A stretch of 35,815 nucleotides of DNA from the NCBI GenBank assembly GCA_013114705.1, contig QCWC01000001.1, forward strand, positions 1 to 35,815, read 5' to 3'. A model generated the notes under the pieces. That model was given only the letters and a program-made list of their open reading frames with translations. It was not told the origin of the DNA and did not search any database. This DNA is from Candidatus Nitrosocosmicus sp. Lineage in GTDB: Archaea > Thermoproteota > Nitrososphaeria > Nitrososphaerales > Nitrososphaeraceae. Of this stretch, positions 1 to 7,964 are shown in pieces. The translations under genes and the position numbers were made by a program. Each line of letters starts with the position of its first letter. Positions within the stretch are counted from its first letter, which is position 1.

Positions 1-955
1 TTCTTTCTGAAGCGGGATGACCAGGTGTATCTAGCCATTCATAAACGTTGACAGGACATGCATCTATGCAAGCGCCATCTGACACACATATGTCAAAATC
101 AACACAAACGTCTGTACCCCATATCCCAAGCTGTCCTGGTGCATTATACGGGCCCCAAACTTGGATGCCTTGAAATTTACCCACAGGCTGTCTTGTGGAT
201 TTGAAACCTGTATCTATTGGGCCTTCAGCAGCTTGATGGTCTGTACCCGTACCTGTTAATTGCAGAGTAGTATTCTCTGATAATGGAACAGCTACAGGGG
301 TGGGAGGTGCTGGGACAGATGCTAATGATAATGCAGACTGGTTTTCTGCAGAACTGTCGACACCAGGTTTACCATTTGAAACTACAGTTGATGTCGCAGA
401 CAATGATTTTTGGTCTTCTTTGAGATCACGTGTCTGATTGGCCAGTGGAGTAATCTCTTCCAACCTTTTTATTGCATCTTCTTGGCTTAACTTTTGAATC
501 TTTTGATAGTAAGAAATTAACTTTTGGCCTATCTTTGTGTTTCTTATTATATTATCGATAATTATTTTTGCTCTATGATCGGCCTTTTGCCTGTAATTTT
601 TTATCCAGTAAAAATCACCAAAATTCTCTATTGGCCTAATTTGATAAATTATATCTAATACCTCACCGGTAACTATTTCAACAGTAACATCAAGTTCTGC
701 TGACTCTTTTTTATTTGAAAAAATATCAAATCCCTCTTCAACCCATTTTGATGTGACAAATATTCTATCTGCATAGGTATCTAAGGTGTACCCGAGTTTT
801 TTCAGCTCGTTCATTAAACCACTTATCTCAGATTGGCCAAACAATTCTACAGGTAACCTGAATATTCCAAGCTTTGCACCATGAGTTGGATAAATTCCTC
901 TTTTTGCAACTTCAGAAAGCATTATCCAGACTTTATCTGATAGCAAGAGAGACAT
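1..955 (-). CDS. Zinc-ferredoxin-type iron-sulfur protein with long N-terminal extension (3' end outside window)
   Basis: An open frame runs from an ATG at 955 to the window edge (318 codons, C-terminus missing). Residues 1-160 are an unrecognised domain, about 175-240 are a Ser/Thr/Pro/Ala-rich linker, and about 250-318 match the start of archaeal seven-iron zinc ferredoxins: STRQPVG, then CVSDGACIDACPVNV and TPGHPASE, which supply the first cluster cysteines. The second Cys cluster should lie beyond the edge. Aligned without gaps to the Sulfolobus ferredoxin as I remember it, the three histidine zinc ligands are replaced by Phe, Ile and Trp. Such ferredoxins carry electrons in the cytoplasm, for example for 2-oxoacid oxidoreductases; the N-terminal extension may give a dedicated partner (inference). 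A TATA-like stretch near 980-988 fits a leaderless start. The ferredoxin assignment is firm; the role of the rest is unknown. Confidence 0.85.
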   Translation of the reverse strand, partial: MSLLLSDKVWIMLSEVAKRGIYPTHGAKLGIFRLPVELFGQSEISGLMNELKKLGYTLDTYADRIFVTSKWVEEGFDIFSNKKESAELDVTVEIVTGEVLDIIYQIRPIENFGDFYWIKNYRQKADHRAKIIIDNIIRNTKIGQKLISYYQKIQKLSQEDAIKRLEEITPLANQTRDLKEDQKSLSATSTVVSNGKPGVDSSAENQSALSLASVPAPPTPVAVPLSENTTLQLTGTGTDHQAAEGPIDTGFKSTRQPVGKFQGIQVWGPYNAPGQLGIWGTDVCVDFDICVSDGACIDACPVNVYEWLDTPGHPASER

Positions 956-1011
956 AGAATAAAATTACTCTTACAGTAGGATATTAAAACTTATGTGATC
1001 CTTTCTAGATT

Positions 1012-1344
1012 CTAAATGTCGTCTGGACAAGTCATTTCTCTTATTTCCCTATATCTTTTCTCCATTTTTTCTGCATCTTCAATCACATAGTTGAGGTTGT
1101 ATCGTGACTTCGGATATAACCACCTTATTGTTACTCTGTGGCCCCTCCCTTCCAAGTCATAAATCATACCCCTGACAGATTCAATACCGGTTTGCTCGTC
1201 CGTGAACTTGTCTTTTATTTCTAAACCCCGTTTTGTCTTGTCTACTAATTCATAAAAATTCCTGTTTTCATAAATAAAATAGAATCTTGCTTTCTTAATC
1301 GGGGAAGGTTCCATAACCGGCTTAACAGGCAGATTATCGTTCAA
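1012..1344 (-). CDS. Conserved-looking hypothetical protein, 110 aa
   Basis: I do not recognise this protein. It is small, charged and soluble, with no signal peptide or membrane segment. The N-terminus is Pro/Lys-rich (about residues 5-20), followed by alternating beta-type stretches (RFYFIYENRNFYELVD) and a Lys/Glu/Arg-rich C-terminal helix. The start is TTG at 1344, since no in-frame ATG is near. It lies 16 bases downstream of the rhodanese gene on the same strand, so the two are probably co-transcribed. Codon use resembles the neighbouring genes, which supports a real gene. Confidence 0.65.
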   Translation of the reverse strand: MNDNLPVKPVMEPSPIKKARFYFIYENRNFYELVDKTKRGLEIKDKFTDEQTGIESVRGMIYDLEGRGHRVTIRWLYPKSRYNLNYVIEDAEKMEKRYREIREMTCPDDI

Positions 1345-1360
1345 AGCATATTAACCCTTT

Positions 1361-2209
1361 CTATTTTTCAATTGGATTTCCAATCATGTTACCCCATTCT
1401 GTCCATGAACCATCGTAGTTTTTTACCGATGGATACCCTAACAAATACTTTAATACAAACCATGTGTGTGATGAACGCTCACCTATTCTGCAATAGCATA
1501 TTATGTGTTTATCTGGAGAAATGTCATTTCCTGCATATAATTTTTCTAGCTCATCTGCAGTTTTGAATGTCCCATCTTCGTTTAGAGCCTGTATCCACGG
1601 GATATTTTTAGCACCAGGTATGTGGCCACCCCTTTGTGCATGCTCCATTGGATATTCTGGAGGGGCAGTTATTTCTCCCTTGAATTCTTTAGCAGAGCGA
1701 ACATCAACCAATCCCACTTCTTGTTTCTGAAGAGATCGTTTAACATCATCAAGGTATGCTCTTATACCCTCATCAGGAGCAGAGGCGATGTAATTGCTGG
1801 GGTTAGCGACAGGCTCTTCTTTTGTATACGGCCTGCCCTCAGATTCCCATTTCTTTCTGCCTCCATTCATGATTTTGATTTTTTCGTGTCCAAAGTATTT
1901 GAAGACCCAGAAAGCAAATGCAGCGAACCAATTATTGAAATCTCCATATAGAATCAATTCGTCATTTTTTTGAACCCCAAGGCGCGACATTAAATTTTCA
2001 AATTGTTTTTTGTTAATGATATCTCGGGTAGACGGATCATTGATATCTCTTTTCCACCATACCATATGCGCATTTGGGATATGCCCTTCCTTGTAGGCAT
2101 TCTCAACATCATAGTCCACTTCCAGAATTTTGATTTCATTATTTTTTAGATTATTACTTACCCAGTCTGTTTCACATAAGACATTTTGATTGGCATATTG
2201 TTTGGTCAT
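1361..2209 (-). CDS. Thiosulfate/3-mercaptopyruvate sulfurtransferase (tandem rhodanese)
   Basis: The 282-aa protein has two rhodanese domains (about 10-125 and 150-278), the normal length for tandem SseA/CysA-type sulfurtransferases. The C-terminal domain carries the active-site loop CRIGERSSHT, where the Cys would hold the persulfide during transfer of sulfane sulfur from thiosulfate or mercaptopyruvate to an acceptor. The N-terminal domain has Asp (YGDFNNW) where the Cys would be, which is usual for the structural, inactive domain. The start is ATG at 2209, about 25 bases below a strong TATA-like box, so the mRNA is probably leaderless. Thiosulfate:cyanide sulfurtransferase is the likeliest activity, but the physiological acceptor cannot be read from sequence. 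Confidence 0.9.
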   Translation of the reverse strand: MTKQYANQNVLCETDWVSNNLKNNEIKILEVDYDVENAYKEGHIPNAHMVWWKRDINDPSTRDIINKKQFENLMSRLGVQKNDELILYGDFNNWFAAFAFWVFKYFGHEKIKIMNGGRKKWESEGRPYTKEEPVANPSNYIASAPDEGIRAYLDDVKRSLQKQEVGLVDVRSAKEFKGEITAPPEYPMEHAQRGGHIPGAKNIPWIQALNEDGTFKTADELEKLYAGNDISPDKHIICYCRIGERSSHTWFVLKYLLGYPSVKNYDGSWTEWGNMIGNPIEK

Positions 2210-2230
2210 AAGTAAATTACCGGCTTTGAG

Positions 2231-2242
2231 TATATAATATAT
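2231..2242 (-). promoter_or_regulatory. TATA-like box of the rhodanese gene
   Basis: A TATATAATATAT stretch is centred about 27 bases before the ATG at 2209, the spacing expected for an archaeal TATA box driving a leaderless transcript. It lies in the spacer shared with the divergent tRNA-Ala gene. Confidence 0.45.
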
Positions 2243-2314
2243 TTGTCAAACTTGCCATCTGGTTAAAAACAATAAAATAGTACGTGAAATATGTTTGAAT
2301 AAAACAACCAAAAA

Positions 2315-2406
2315 GGGCCGGTAGTTTAGACTGGTAGAATACCTGCCTTGCATGCCATAGGCAGAGGATACGTAGGTGGTCGTGGGTTCAAATCCCACCC
2401 GGTCCA
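2315..2406 (+). tRNA. tRNA-Ala (anticodon TGC) with probable 18-base intron
   Basis: A full cloverleaf can be folded. The acceptor stem GGGCCGG/CCGGTCC carries the alanine-identity G3:U70 wobble and discriminator A73. The D stem is GTTT/GAAT, the anticodon stem CCTGC/GTAGG, the anticodon TGC at 2349-2351, the variable loop TGGTC, and the T arm GTGGGTTCAAATCCCAC. The 92-base gene is 18 longer than the mature form. The best solution is an intron at the canonical 37/38 site (2353-2370), which forms its own UGCC/GGCA hairpin. An alternative placement of the extra 18 bases at 40/41 also restores a paired stem, so the splice site is not fully certain. No CCA is encoded. Confidence 0.92.
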
Positions 2407-2775
2407 TCCTCATACCAGCAATAGAATTGTCAGCCTACAATCAGAAACTTGTACAAATAGCCACATATAAAAAACAAATATCATACATGCTGAGACCATT
2501 CAATGAGATCTGGCTCTCAAGCTCGGGATAAAAAATAAAACATTATGCGACATGAGAATATGATTTGATAATTCGCTTTCCTTGATCCCTCCCCCCAAAA
2601 ACATTGACACAAAGATACTCAAATGCCATATTAGCATTGCCAATCTTTTTAATGAAATCCGACAAATTGGGTCATAGTTGCGTGGAAAAGTAAAGACTAG
2701 TTCCCATAAGGAAATGTGCGATATTCTATATTCTCGGGCTAGATAAACCACAACACGTGTAGATACAAAAAGTAG
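2407..2775. other. Non-coding stretch after tRNA-Ala
   Basis: I see no credible gene here. The only sizeable reading frame (minus strand, 2500-2793) has atypical composition and no recognisable features. No duplication of the tRNA 3' end, which would mark an integrated element, was found in the window. Confidence 0.5.
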
Positions 2776-3662
2776 AGAAGGGCATCTGTACACACTAACT
2801 ATCCTTTTTTAGTAAATAAAACTCCAGTATTCTTCATTTTTGCTTCATTTCTTATTATATGTGTTTTAATTTCAACTTCCCCTTTGTTGATATTTCAGGC
2901 ATCAAACTGACAGTCACTTAATACAACGAATGTGTCCAATAGGCGTCTAATTAGTAACATATTTGATCTTCAATACTCACTACTAGTCAATTTTACTTTA
3001 AAAATCGACCAGATTTATGGACATCTGAATCCTCTGGTAACGAACAGACTTTATGGAAATGAAACATTGACTGTCTCACTTGCTGGTCACCCCAACGAGT
3101 AAATATATCCAATCAATAATTGAGCCTCAACTTACAATTCAAAAATAAACAGATCGCTTTCAGATACACTTTATTCAAAACTTCCGAGGCTTCCTGATCT
3201 TCCCAAGAAGTCTACGTATGATGAGTATGTAGGCCAGGTGGTAGAAAGTAATTCCATTCTCAAATAAACATTAAGTGAAGCGACCCCCAATTATTTTCAA
3301 AACGATACAACATTTGATATCTTTGTAATTGTTGATCTATTGGATACTGCCGATACGGAATATCAAAAAGGGATTACAAACAATTCTATAACGGCTATGT
3401 TGAAATATCAGAATAGTAACGCATTTGTTGAGATCGCGCACAAGCTGTTTTCCGACATGACAATTTACCACGACGACAACAGTACGTTGACTCTTCACAA
3501 TAATTTTACACATTTATTTGACTTGCTTGATTCTGCAATTCAAAAATATTTCATCCTAAACAACTCGACTCATCTATTGTTAATATATCCCTAAGTTTGT
3601 CAAATACTATTGAGTTAGATTTACATACTCTTTTAAGCAACCTGGGAAACACCTCTGACTAG
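2776..3662 (+). pseudogene. Decayed gene for a secreted, sequon-rich protein
   Basis: One reading frame stays protein-like from 2776 to 3594 although it is cut by four in-frame stops (TGA 2908, TAA 3100, TGA 3121, TAA 3265). It then appears to shift frame near 3550-3580 and end at TAG 3660-3662. The first part reads like a signal peptide (FFIFASFLIICVLISTSP). Downstream segments are rich in Asn-x-Ser/Thr sequons (NTTNVS, NFT, NET, NDTT, NNST), a pattern common in exported archaeal proteins. No usable start codon remains upstream of the hydrophobic segment. I cannot name the family. The longest surviving open piece is 84 codons from ATG 3340. Sequon density and hydrophobicity support a once-real gene; chance is less likely but not excluded. 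Confidence 0.5.
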
Positions 3663-3685
3663 AAAGAATTTTTCTACAAGTATCA

Positions 3686-3731
3686 TTTTCTAATTTAGCA
3701 TCAATTCATTTTCTAATTTAGCATCAATTCA
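3686..3731. repeat. Tandem duplication of a 23-bp unit (2 copies)
   Basis: Two perfect, adjacent copies of a 23-base AT-rich unit (begins TTTTCTAATTTAGC) occur at 3686-3708 and 3709-3731. This looks like a simple slippage or local duplication in non-coding DNA. Confidence 0.8.
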
Positions 3732-4093
3732 TAGAGATATAATAAGTCATATCTTGTAGAAATCGCTACTATTAACAGTATTATGCATCTCTTGATTATC
3801 GGAAAAGGACAATAAAAATTAGCTCAGATGTTGTCTACATTCACTTAGAGTTCCGAGATAACTTTTCTTAAATTAATTTGAAAATGTAACTTGTAATATT
3901 TTATGGATGTAATGAAGATAGTAACAATCTCAATAGACAAGGCAAATGTAATCAGAATCATGTCACTGATTCAATGGTTTGCAATTTTTCGTATTCTGAT
4001 TTCTCAGGAAAATTTTTAGCACCATATCGCCAAAAAAAAATAAGCGAAAAAAAGAATTTTATCCCAGTTAGTCTTGCTTTAATATAGGAAGGT
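3732..4093. other. Non-coding spacer before the beta-propeller gene
   Basis: No supported gene. A 38-codon frame begins at ATG 3903 but has no further support. A short inverted repeat, GAATCA-6-TGATTC, lies near 3956-3973. The last bases (AGGAAGGT) form a good ribosome-binding site for the gene at 4094. Confidence 0.4.
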
Positions 4094-5848
4094 ATGCTGA
4101 TTACTAATTTTTTTTTATTTAAATTTCTGTTTATTTTTTGTTCATTGACTTTGGTTATTTTTCTTGGTTCAAGTAATTTTCAACACGTTTTTTCTTCTAC
4201 AGATGAATCATCCAGTGGTCAGTTGTCTTCACCATTATCTTCATCATTGGCATCATCGGATCAACCAAGTTCTAGTACGGTAATTACATCAAATGATAGT
4301 TTAAACAATAATGCCGCAGGGTTAGAAATCTTTGAGACAGGAATGGAAGCCGAAAATAAAAACAATTGGATTTTTGTCAATCACGATATATTGGGGACCC
4401 GTAATAGCAATCAGACTGAAATAGGAAAATCGAATATCGACAACTTGGAGGTTAAATGGCGGTTAAATAATACATTTGAAATTCAAGAGCCTCCAATAAT
4501 CGTTGGAAACACCGGCTATTTTCAAGATTACATTGGTAATATTATTTCCTTTGATACCACAAATGGAGATATCAATTGGAAGTTAGAAACAGGCGGAGGC
4601 CCAACGATGGGATTGTATTATTCTAATGGTGCTATTTATGCAACGGTAGGAACAGAAGCAAAAATTATCTCTATCGACGCTGAAAATGGAGAAATCATCT
4701 GGGAATCACCTGCGTTAGGCGATACAAGCCTGGGATATGCTATTAATTCCCCTCCACTTTTATGGAAAGACTATGTCCTTGCAGGTTCAGGAGGTAGTGG
4801 ATTACCACCTGGTGAAGGGTATGTTAAAGGTAACATTACCGCTCTGAACAAGACAACCGGGTATATAATTTGGAATATAGACACTACAGCCGGCGAGTGG
4901 ATAGATGATGAAAAAAATCCACCCAATGGAGGAGCCACGGCCTGGTCAGGGGGTTCAATTGATCCTGATACTGGTATCGCATATATTCCCTTAGGAAGTG
5001 CCTCTCCTAATTTTAACGCATCTACAAGACTGACTCCAAATCTATATTCAAACCACATGGTAGCCGTAGATATTCCTTCCGGCAACATCATCTGGGCGAC
5101 TCCGTTTATCGCTCATGGCACAGTGCTGGATATAGATGTACCCGATAGTCACGATTGGGATGCATCTTGGGGAAGCAGTGTCAGTAATGTGAGATTCGAC
5201 AATGGAACAGTAAAAAAAGTAGTAATAGGACATGACAAAGCAGGTAATCTTATTGCCATGGACGCTATTTCAGGAAAAGAAATTTGGTGGACTACTCTAG
5301 GCAAGCAAATAGGGACAGAAAAGTTACCTTCTCCCGAAGGAACAGGTATGACTTGGTCACATGGTGTATATAATTTTCACGCAGTCGATAACGATACTCT
5401 CTACATAACATCAACCAATAGAGGGTTGAACTTTTTTACTGACGGAATAAGTGGACATAAGGAAGCCCCAGATGAATCGATTGAACAAGGTTTGGTGAAC
5501 GGAACTATTTATGCTATCGAGCTAAAGAACGGAAATGTAAAATGGAAGATTGATACAGAATATCCCCCCCGGGTTTCTCCCATGATCTCAAACGAAATAC
5601 TTTACACGGGTTACATAGAATTTGGGAATAATGAAAGAAATGGTATAGTTTTGGCTTTGGATAAAGATACTGGGGAAAAGCTTTGGGAATACAATGTCGA
5701 TGCATCGATTTCTCCTGTAGGTCCTTCTATAGGAAATGAGATGCTATTCATACCAACGGAGAAAGTGAATGTAGATGGCGACAATAATGATGATGAAGAT
5801 GAAGAAGAAGAAATCGGCGGCTCCATAGTAGCGTTTGGACTAAAGTGA
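4094..5848 (+). CDS. Secreted PQQ-type beta-propeller (quinoprotein-like) protein
   Basis: 584 aa. Residues 1-35 form a signal peptide (FLFKFLFIFCSLTLVIFLG), followed by a Ser/Pro-rich linker to about residue 75. The rest consists of repeated propeller blades with the tryptophan-docking pattern of PQQ/quinoprotein dehydrogenases, for example GNIISFDTTNGDINWKLETG, NGEIIWE, KTTGYIIWNID and DKDTGEKLWEYN. About residues 560-575 are a run of Asp/Glu (DGDNNDDEDEEEE) just before the C-terminus. Length and blade layout resemble polyvinyl-alcohol-dehydrogenase-like or alcohol-dehydrogenase-like propellers. Whether it binds a quinone is not shown: no cytochrome c motif is present. ATG 4094 is preceded by AGGAAGGT at ideal spacing. 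The 3' end overlaps the convergent gene by 9 bases. It could be a redox enzyme or simply a cell-surface scaffold. Confidence 0.82.
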   Translation: MLITNFFLFKFLFIFCSLTLVIFLGSSNFQHVFSSTDESSSGQLSSPLSSSLASSDQPSSSTVITSNDSLNNNAAGLEIFETGMEAENKNNWIFVNHDILGTRNSNQTEIGKSNIDNLEVKWRLNNTFEIQEPPIIVGNTGYFQDYIGNIISFDTTNGDINWKLETGGGPTMGLYYSNGAIYATVGTEAKIISIDAENGEIIWESPALGDTSLGYAINSPPLLWKDYVLAGSGGSGLPPGEGYVKGNITALNKTTGYIIWNIDTTAGEWIDDEKNPPNGGATAWSGGSIDPDTGIAYIPLGSASPNFNASTRLTPNLYSNHMVAVDIPSGNIIWATPFIAHGTVLDIDVPDSHDWDASWGSSVSNVRFDNGTVKKVVIGHDKAGNLIAMDAISGKEIWWTTLGKQIGTEKLPSPEGTGMTWSHGVYNFHAVDNDTLYITSTNRGLNFFTDGISGHKEAPDESIEQGLVNGTIYAIELKNGNVKWKIDTEYPPRVSPMISNEILYTGYIEFGNNERNGIVLALDKDTGEKLWEYNVDASISPVGPSIGNEMLFIPTEKVNVDGDNNDDEDEEEEIGGSIVAFGLK

Positions 5849-6139
5849 TAGAGACTTTGCATGTTCCTTTTCTTCAGCGGAGCAATGCAAACAACACAAA
5901 AGAATCGTGTTTGACTTGTTGTTCTTGTACTTTATCGTGCAAGTTTTGCATTGTTCAGAAGCGCAATAGTCACATTTTCTAACTTCGTTCTCACATATTA
6001 GATTAGAGCAAATTCTGCAATCGCTATAGTGTTTGTTGCAGATAGTATTGTTACAGTAAAAGCATCTTTTGATTTCGTTTCCCCTAGTAATATCAATATT
6101 TTTCTCGCAAACTATACATATTTTCTTAGCAGAAGGCAA
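5840..6139 (-). CDS. Small Cys-rich, multi-zinc-site protein
   Basis: 99 aa with a regular series of metal-ligand pairs: C8xxC11, C26xxC29, C34xxH37, C41xxC44, C49, C56xxC59, C64xxC67 and a CCxHC group at 82-86. The alternation suggests interleaved treble-clef or cross-brace zinc fingers (RING/B-box-like), perhaps three or four zinc ions. No signal peptide is present, so it is cytoplasmic. The start is TTG at 6139, without an in-frame ATG. The stop overlaps the end of the beta-propeller gene by 9 bases. I do not recognise a named family; a protein- or nucleic-acid-binding adaptor is a guess from the fold type only. Confidence 0.7.
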   Translation of the reverse strand: MPSAKKICIVCEKNIDITRGNEIKRCFYCNNTICNKHYSDCRICSNLICENEVRKCDYCASEQCKTCTIKYKNNKSNTILLCCLHCSAEEKEHAKSLSL

Positions 6140-6740
6140 ATTAACCTACCCTCCCTTTGACGAACAATTTCTCCAACAATACATGATATTAGAGCGTATT
6201 GCAAATAAAAATCATTGACAAAGCTTGCATTCCAACATCCATGTGTATTTGAGTCAAAGCAGCCTCCCCTCTCTTTTTTTGACATACCCACGTAATCGAC
6301 CACATTATTAAAGTAATTTGTTGTTGTAAATACAGCCAAATTCCAAAAAGAATAGTCGGGTTATCTTGCGACAGCTAAATTCTAATTTAAACGAGTATAC
6401 CAAAAATCGGCTCAAATATTTGTGAAACTAACAATACCATCTAAATTGAATATACTGATTGATATACTATGGGTCTTTTTGCAATGAAAATTTATCTATC
6501 GACCCTTTAACTATTCAAGTAGATATTAAGCATCATCATCGATGACCACTGATCCGACAAATTTAAAAAATTGAGAGGCAGGAGATCCGAATTAGCATCT
6601 TACATATTTATATAGCTTTAATTTTCTATTATAAAATACTAGTGTGCTATTATCTAGTAAAACATTTTAGAATAAGACCTTATGCTAAATGTACAAAAGC
6701 GTCTTAAGAATTATAAATAAATCAAAAAAGCAAAGTAACT
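6140..6740. other. Long intergenic region
   Basis: About 600 bases with no supported gene. A 75-codon minus-strand frame (6112-6339) overlaps the zinc protein in another frame and lacks protein-like features. The right end carries the promoter for the gene at 6747. Confidence 0.45.
6711..6720 (+). promoter_or_regulatory. TATA-like box for the secreted repeat protein
   Basis: TTATAAATAA lies about 30 bases before ATG 6747, fitting a leaderless or near-leaderless transcript. Confidence 0.45.
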
Positions 6741-6746
6741 TTGATT

Positions 6747-7112
6747 ATGAACAATATTATTATTCTTAGTCTAATTACTATGATTACATTATTTCTTGTT
6801 ATGAATACTAATTATATATTTGCAGATAAAATTGATTCTTCAGAGTTGTTTGACGAGTCGGGTAGTACAGGTCTTGAGAGTCAGGCAAACGAAGCAAAGG
6901 ACATTAATCAAGATAATTATCAGAATAATCACTGCAAAGATAGTGCAAAATGCGAAAATCAATCTTTCGAACAGCTCAACAATCAAAACAATCATTGCAA
7001 AGATAGTGCGAATTGTGTAAATGAATCCGTATCAAATATTTTTGTCTGCGAGGAGAGATCATTATGTTTGATTCAATATGAAGGTCCATTTGAGCTCCTA
7101 AATCCCTATTAA
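6747..7112 (+). CDS. Small secreted protein with two Cys-containing repeats
   Basis: 121 aa from ATG 6747 (a TTG two codons earlier is possible). Residues 1-26 are a clear signal peptide (NNIIILSLITMITLFLVMN, cleavage near IFA-D). The mature part is acidic and Asn/Gln-rich and contains a duplicated motif, NNHCKDSAKCEN and NNHCKDSANCVN, spaced about 23 residues apart, then a third Cys pair (CEERSLC). Six cysteines in pairs suggest disulfides or metal binding outside the cell. The two repeats are also similar at DNA level. Function unknown; the form is typical of small exported proteins in this group. Confidence 0.7.
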   Translation: MNNIIILSLITMITLFLVMNTNYIFADKIDSSELFDESGSTGLESQANEAKDINQDNYQNNHCKDSAKCENQSFEQLNNQNNHCKDSANCVNESVSNIFVCEERSLCLIQYEGPFELLNPY

Positions 7113-7304
7113 ATTCTACTTTTACCAATTTTAGCTCAGCTGGGTTATTTGGTTTGAGGTGTATTATCCAACTGATTAAAATAATCAACTCTTCGCGATA
7201 GTCAGAAACTATAATAGTATTATGCTTGACAAACCACCAAAGCATTCTACCAAAAATACTTGAAATCGTCAGTGATTGTAATGTTGAATTCTTATTCTAC
7301 AAAG

Positions 7305-7314
7305 GTTTAAAAAA
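7305..7314 (+). promoter_or_regulatory. TATA-like box for the 55-aa zinc protein
   Basis: GTTTAAAAAA is centred about 26 bases before ATG 7336, as expected for a leaderless archaeal gene. Confidence 0.4.
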
Positions 7315-7335
7315 TTCAAAAATATCTGTATTATC

Positions 7336-7503
7336 ATGAAGGTGCAACAATTAATTTGCGACAAATGTAAAGTCGTATTATTAGAAAAGGATTCTAAACA
7401 TCTAGACAATGAAAGGTTTCCTATAACTGACGAGGAAGCCAAAATTATAGATAAAGAACACAGAGGTCATGAATGCCATATTGAACTAGTAGAAAAATTT
7501 TGA
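7336..7503 (+). CDS. Small zinc-binding protein, 55 aa
   Basis: The frame runs from ATG 7336 to TGA 7501-7503. A CDKC pair at residues 8-11 and a C-terminal HRGHECH group (42-48) could form one zinc site of the zinc-ribbon type. The middle is charged and helical (LEKDSKHLDNERFP, TDEEAKIIDKEH). There is no export signal. The correctly placed TATA-like box and Cys/His pairing argue that it is real despite its size. It sits among other small Cys/His-rich genes. I do not recognise the family. Confidence 0.65.
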   Translation: MKVQQLICDKCKVVLLEKDSKHLDNERFPITDEEAKIIDKEHRGHECHIELVEKF

Positions 7504-7702
7504 TTCCGACAGGGTTGTTGCAAACAAAGAACTTTAATAATAACTACCAGAAAAAAATATTTGGCAATGAAGAAAATTTTTTATGAAATTGATGATTAAA
7601 AAATGTTATCCCTCGGAGCCATCTTTCCTGTATATCTTTTACGTAAATTTTGTTTTTGATGTCGGTTGCTGTTTTTAGTCTCTTTTTTACTTTTAATTTT
7701 TT

Positions 7703-7948
7703 TTAAGAGTTGAAGAACTCGTACTTGTGTTCCTGGCTACAAAAGTATTCTATTTTTTTCACCCCTAAATTGGCATCTCCGTCTATATGAGCCCACGCTT
7801 GGCTTTCATGCAACTTTGTACCACAAAAAATACACACAACCGTCTCAGTTTCTAAATTTTCATCTTCCTTACTTTCGGCCAACGTTCGTACCAGATTGCT
7901 GTATTCTGTTATATAATTTACATTGGCGAAAGGATTTATGTGAGACAA
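7703..7948 (-). CDS. Small TRASH-like metal-binding protein
   Basis: 81 aa. The N-terminal half is acidic; the C-terminal half carries CIFC (39-42), His residues in HESQAWAHID, and a terminal YFCSQEHKYEFFNS. The last segment resembles the end of TRASH/YHS-type metal-binding domains (yFCs..Ck..F), with His in place of the final Cys. Such domains bind copper or zinc and often accompany metal-handling proteins (family knowledge). The start is TTG 7948, directly after an in-frame stop. It is divergent from the HNH-like gene with only 16 bases between start codons. Confidence 0.6.
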   Translation of the reverse strand: MSHINPFANVNYITEYSNLVRTLAESKEDENLETETVVCIFCGTKLHESQAWAHIDGDANLGVKKIEYFCSQEHKYEFFNS

Positions 7949-7964
7949 TCAAATAAAAAGATCA

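Noticed and set aside
2382-2406. Possible attachment site at the tRNA-Ala 3' end
   Set aside because: No second copy of the tRNA 3' sequence and no integrase gene were found in the window.
2500-2793. 97-codon minus-strand ORF after tRNA-Ala
   Set aside because: Unusual composition (many Cys, Trp, Met, Arg), no recognisable family or signal, and partly overlaps the better-supported decayed gene on the plus strand.
3903-4019. 38-codon plus-strand ORF upstream of the beta-propeller gene
   Set aside because: No conservation evidence, no family features and no clear start signal; such frames are expected by chance in AT-rich spacers.
6112-6339. 75-codon minus-strand ORF
   Set aside because: Overlaps the start of the multi-zinc protein in another frame and has no protein-like features or ribosome-binding site.
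7592-7702. Very basic minus-strand frame (KKETKNSNRHQKQNLRKRYT) after the TRASH-like gene
   Set aside because: It reads like a small Lys/Arg-rich protein but has no ATG, GTG or TTG in frame before it, so a gene cannot be supported.
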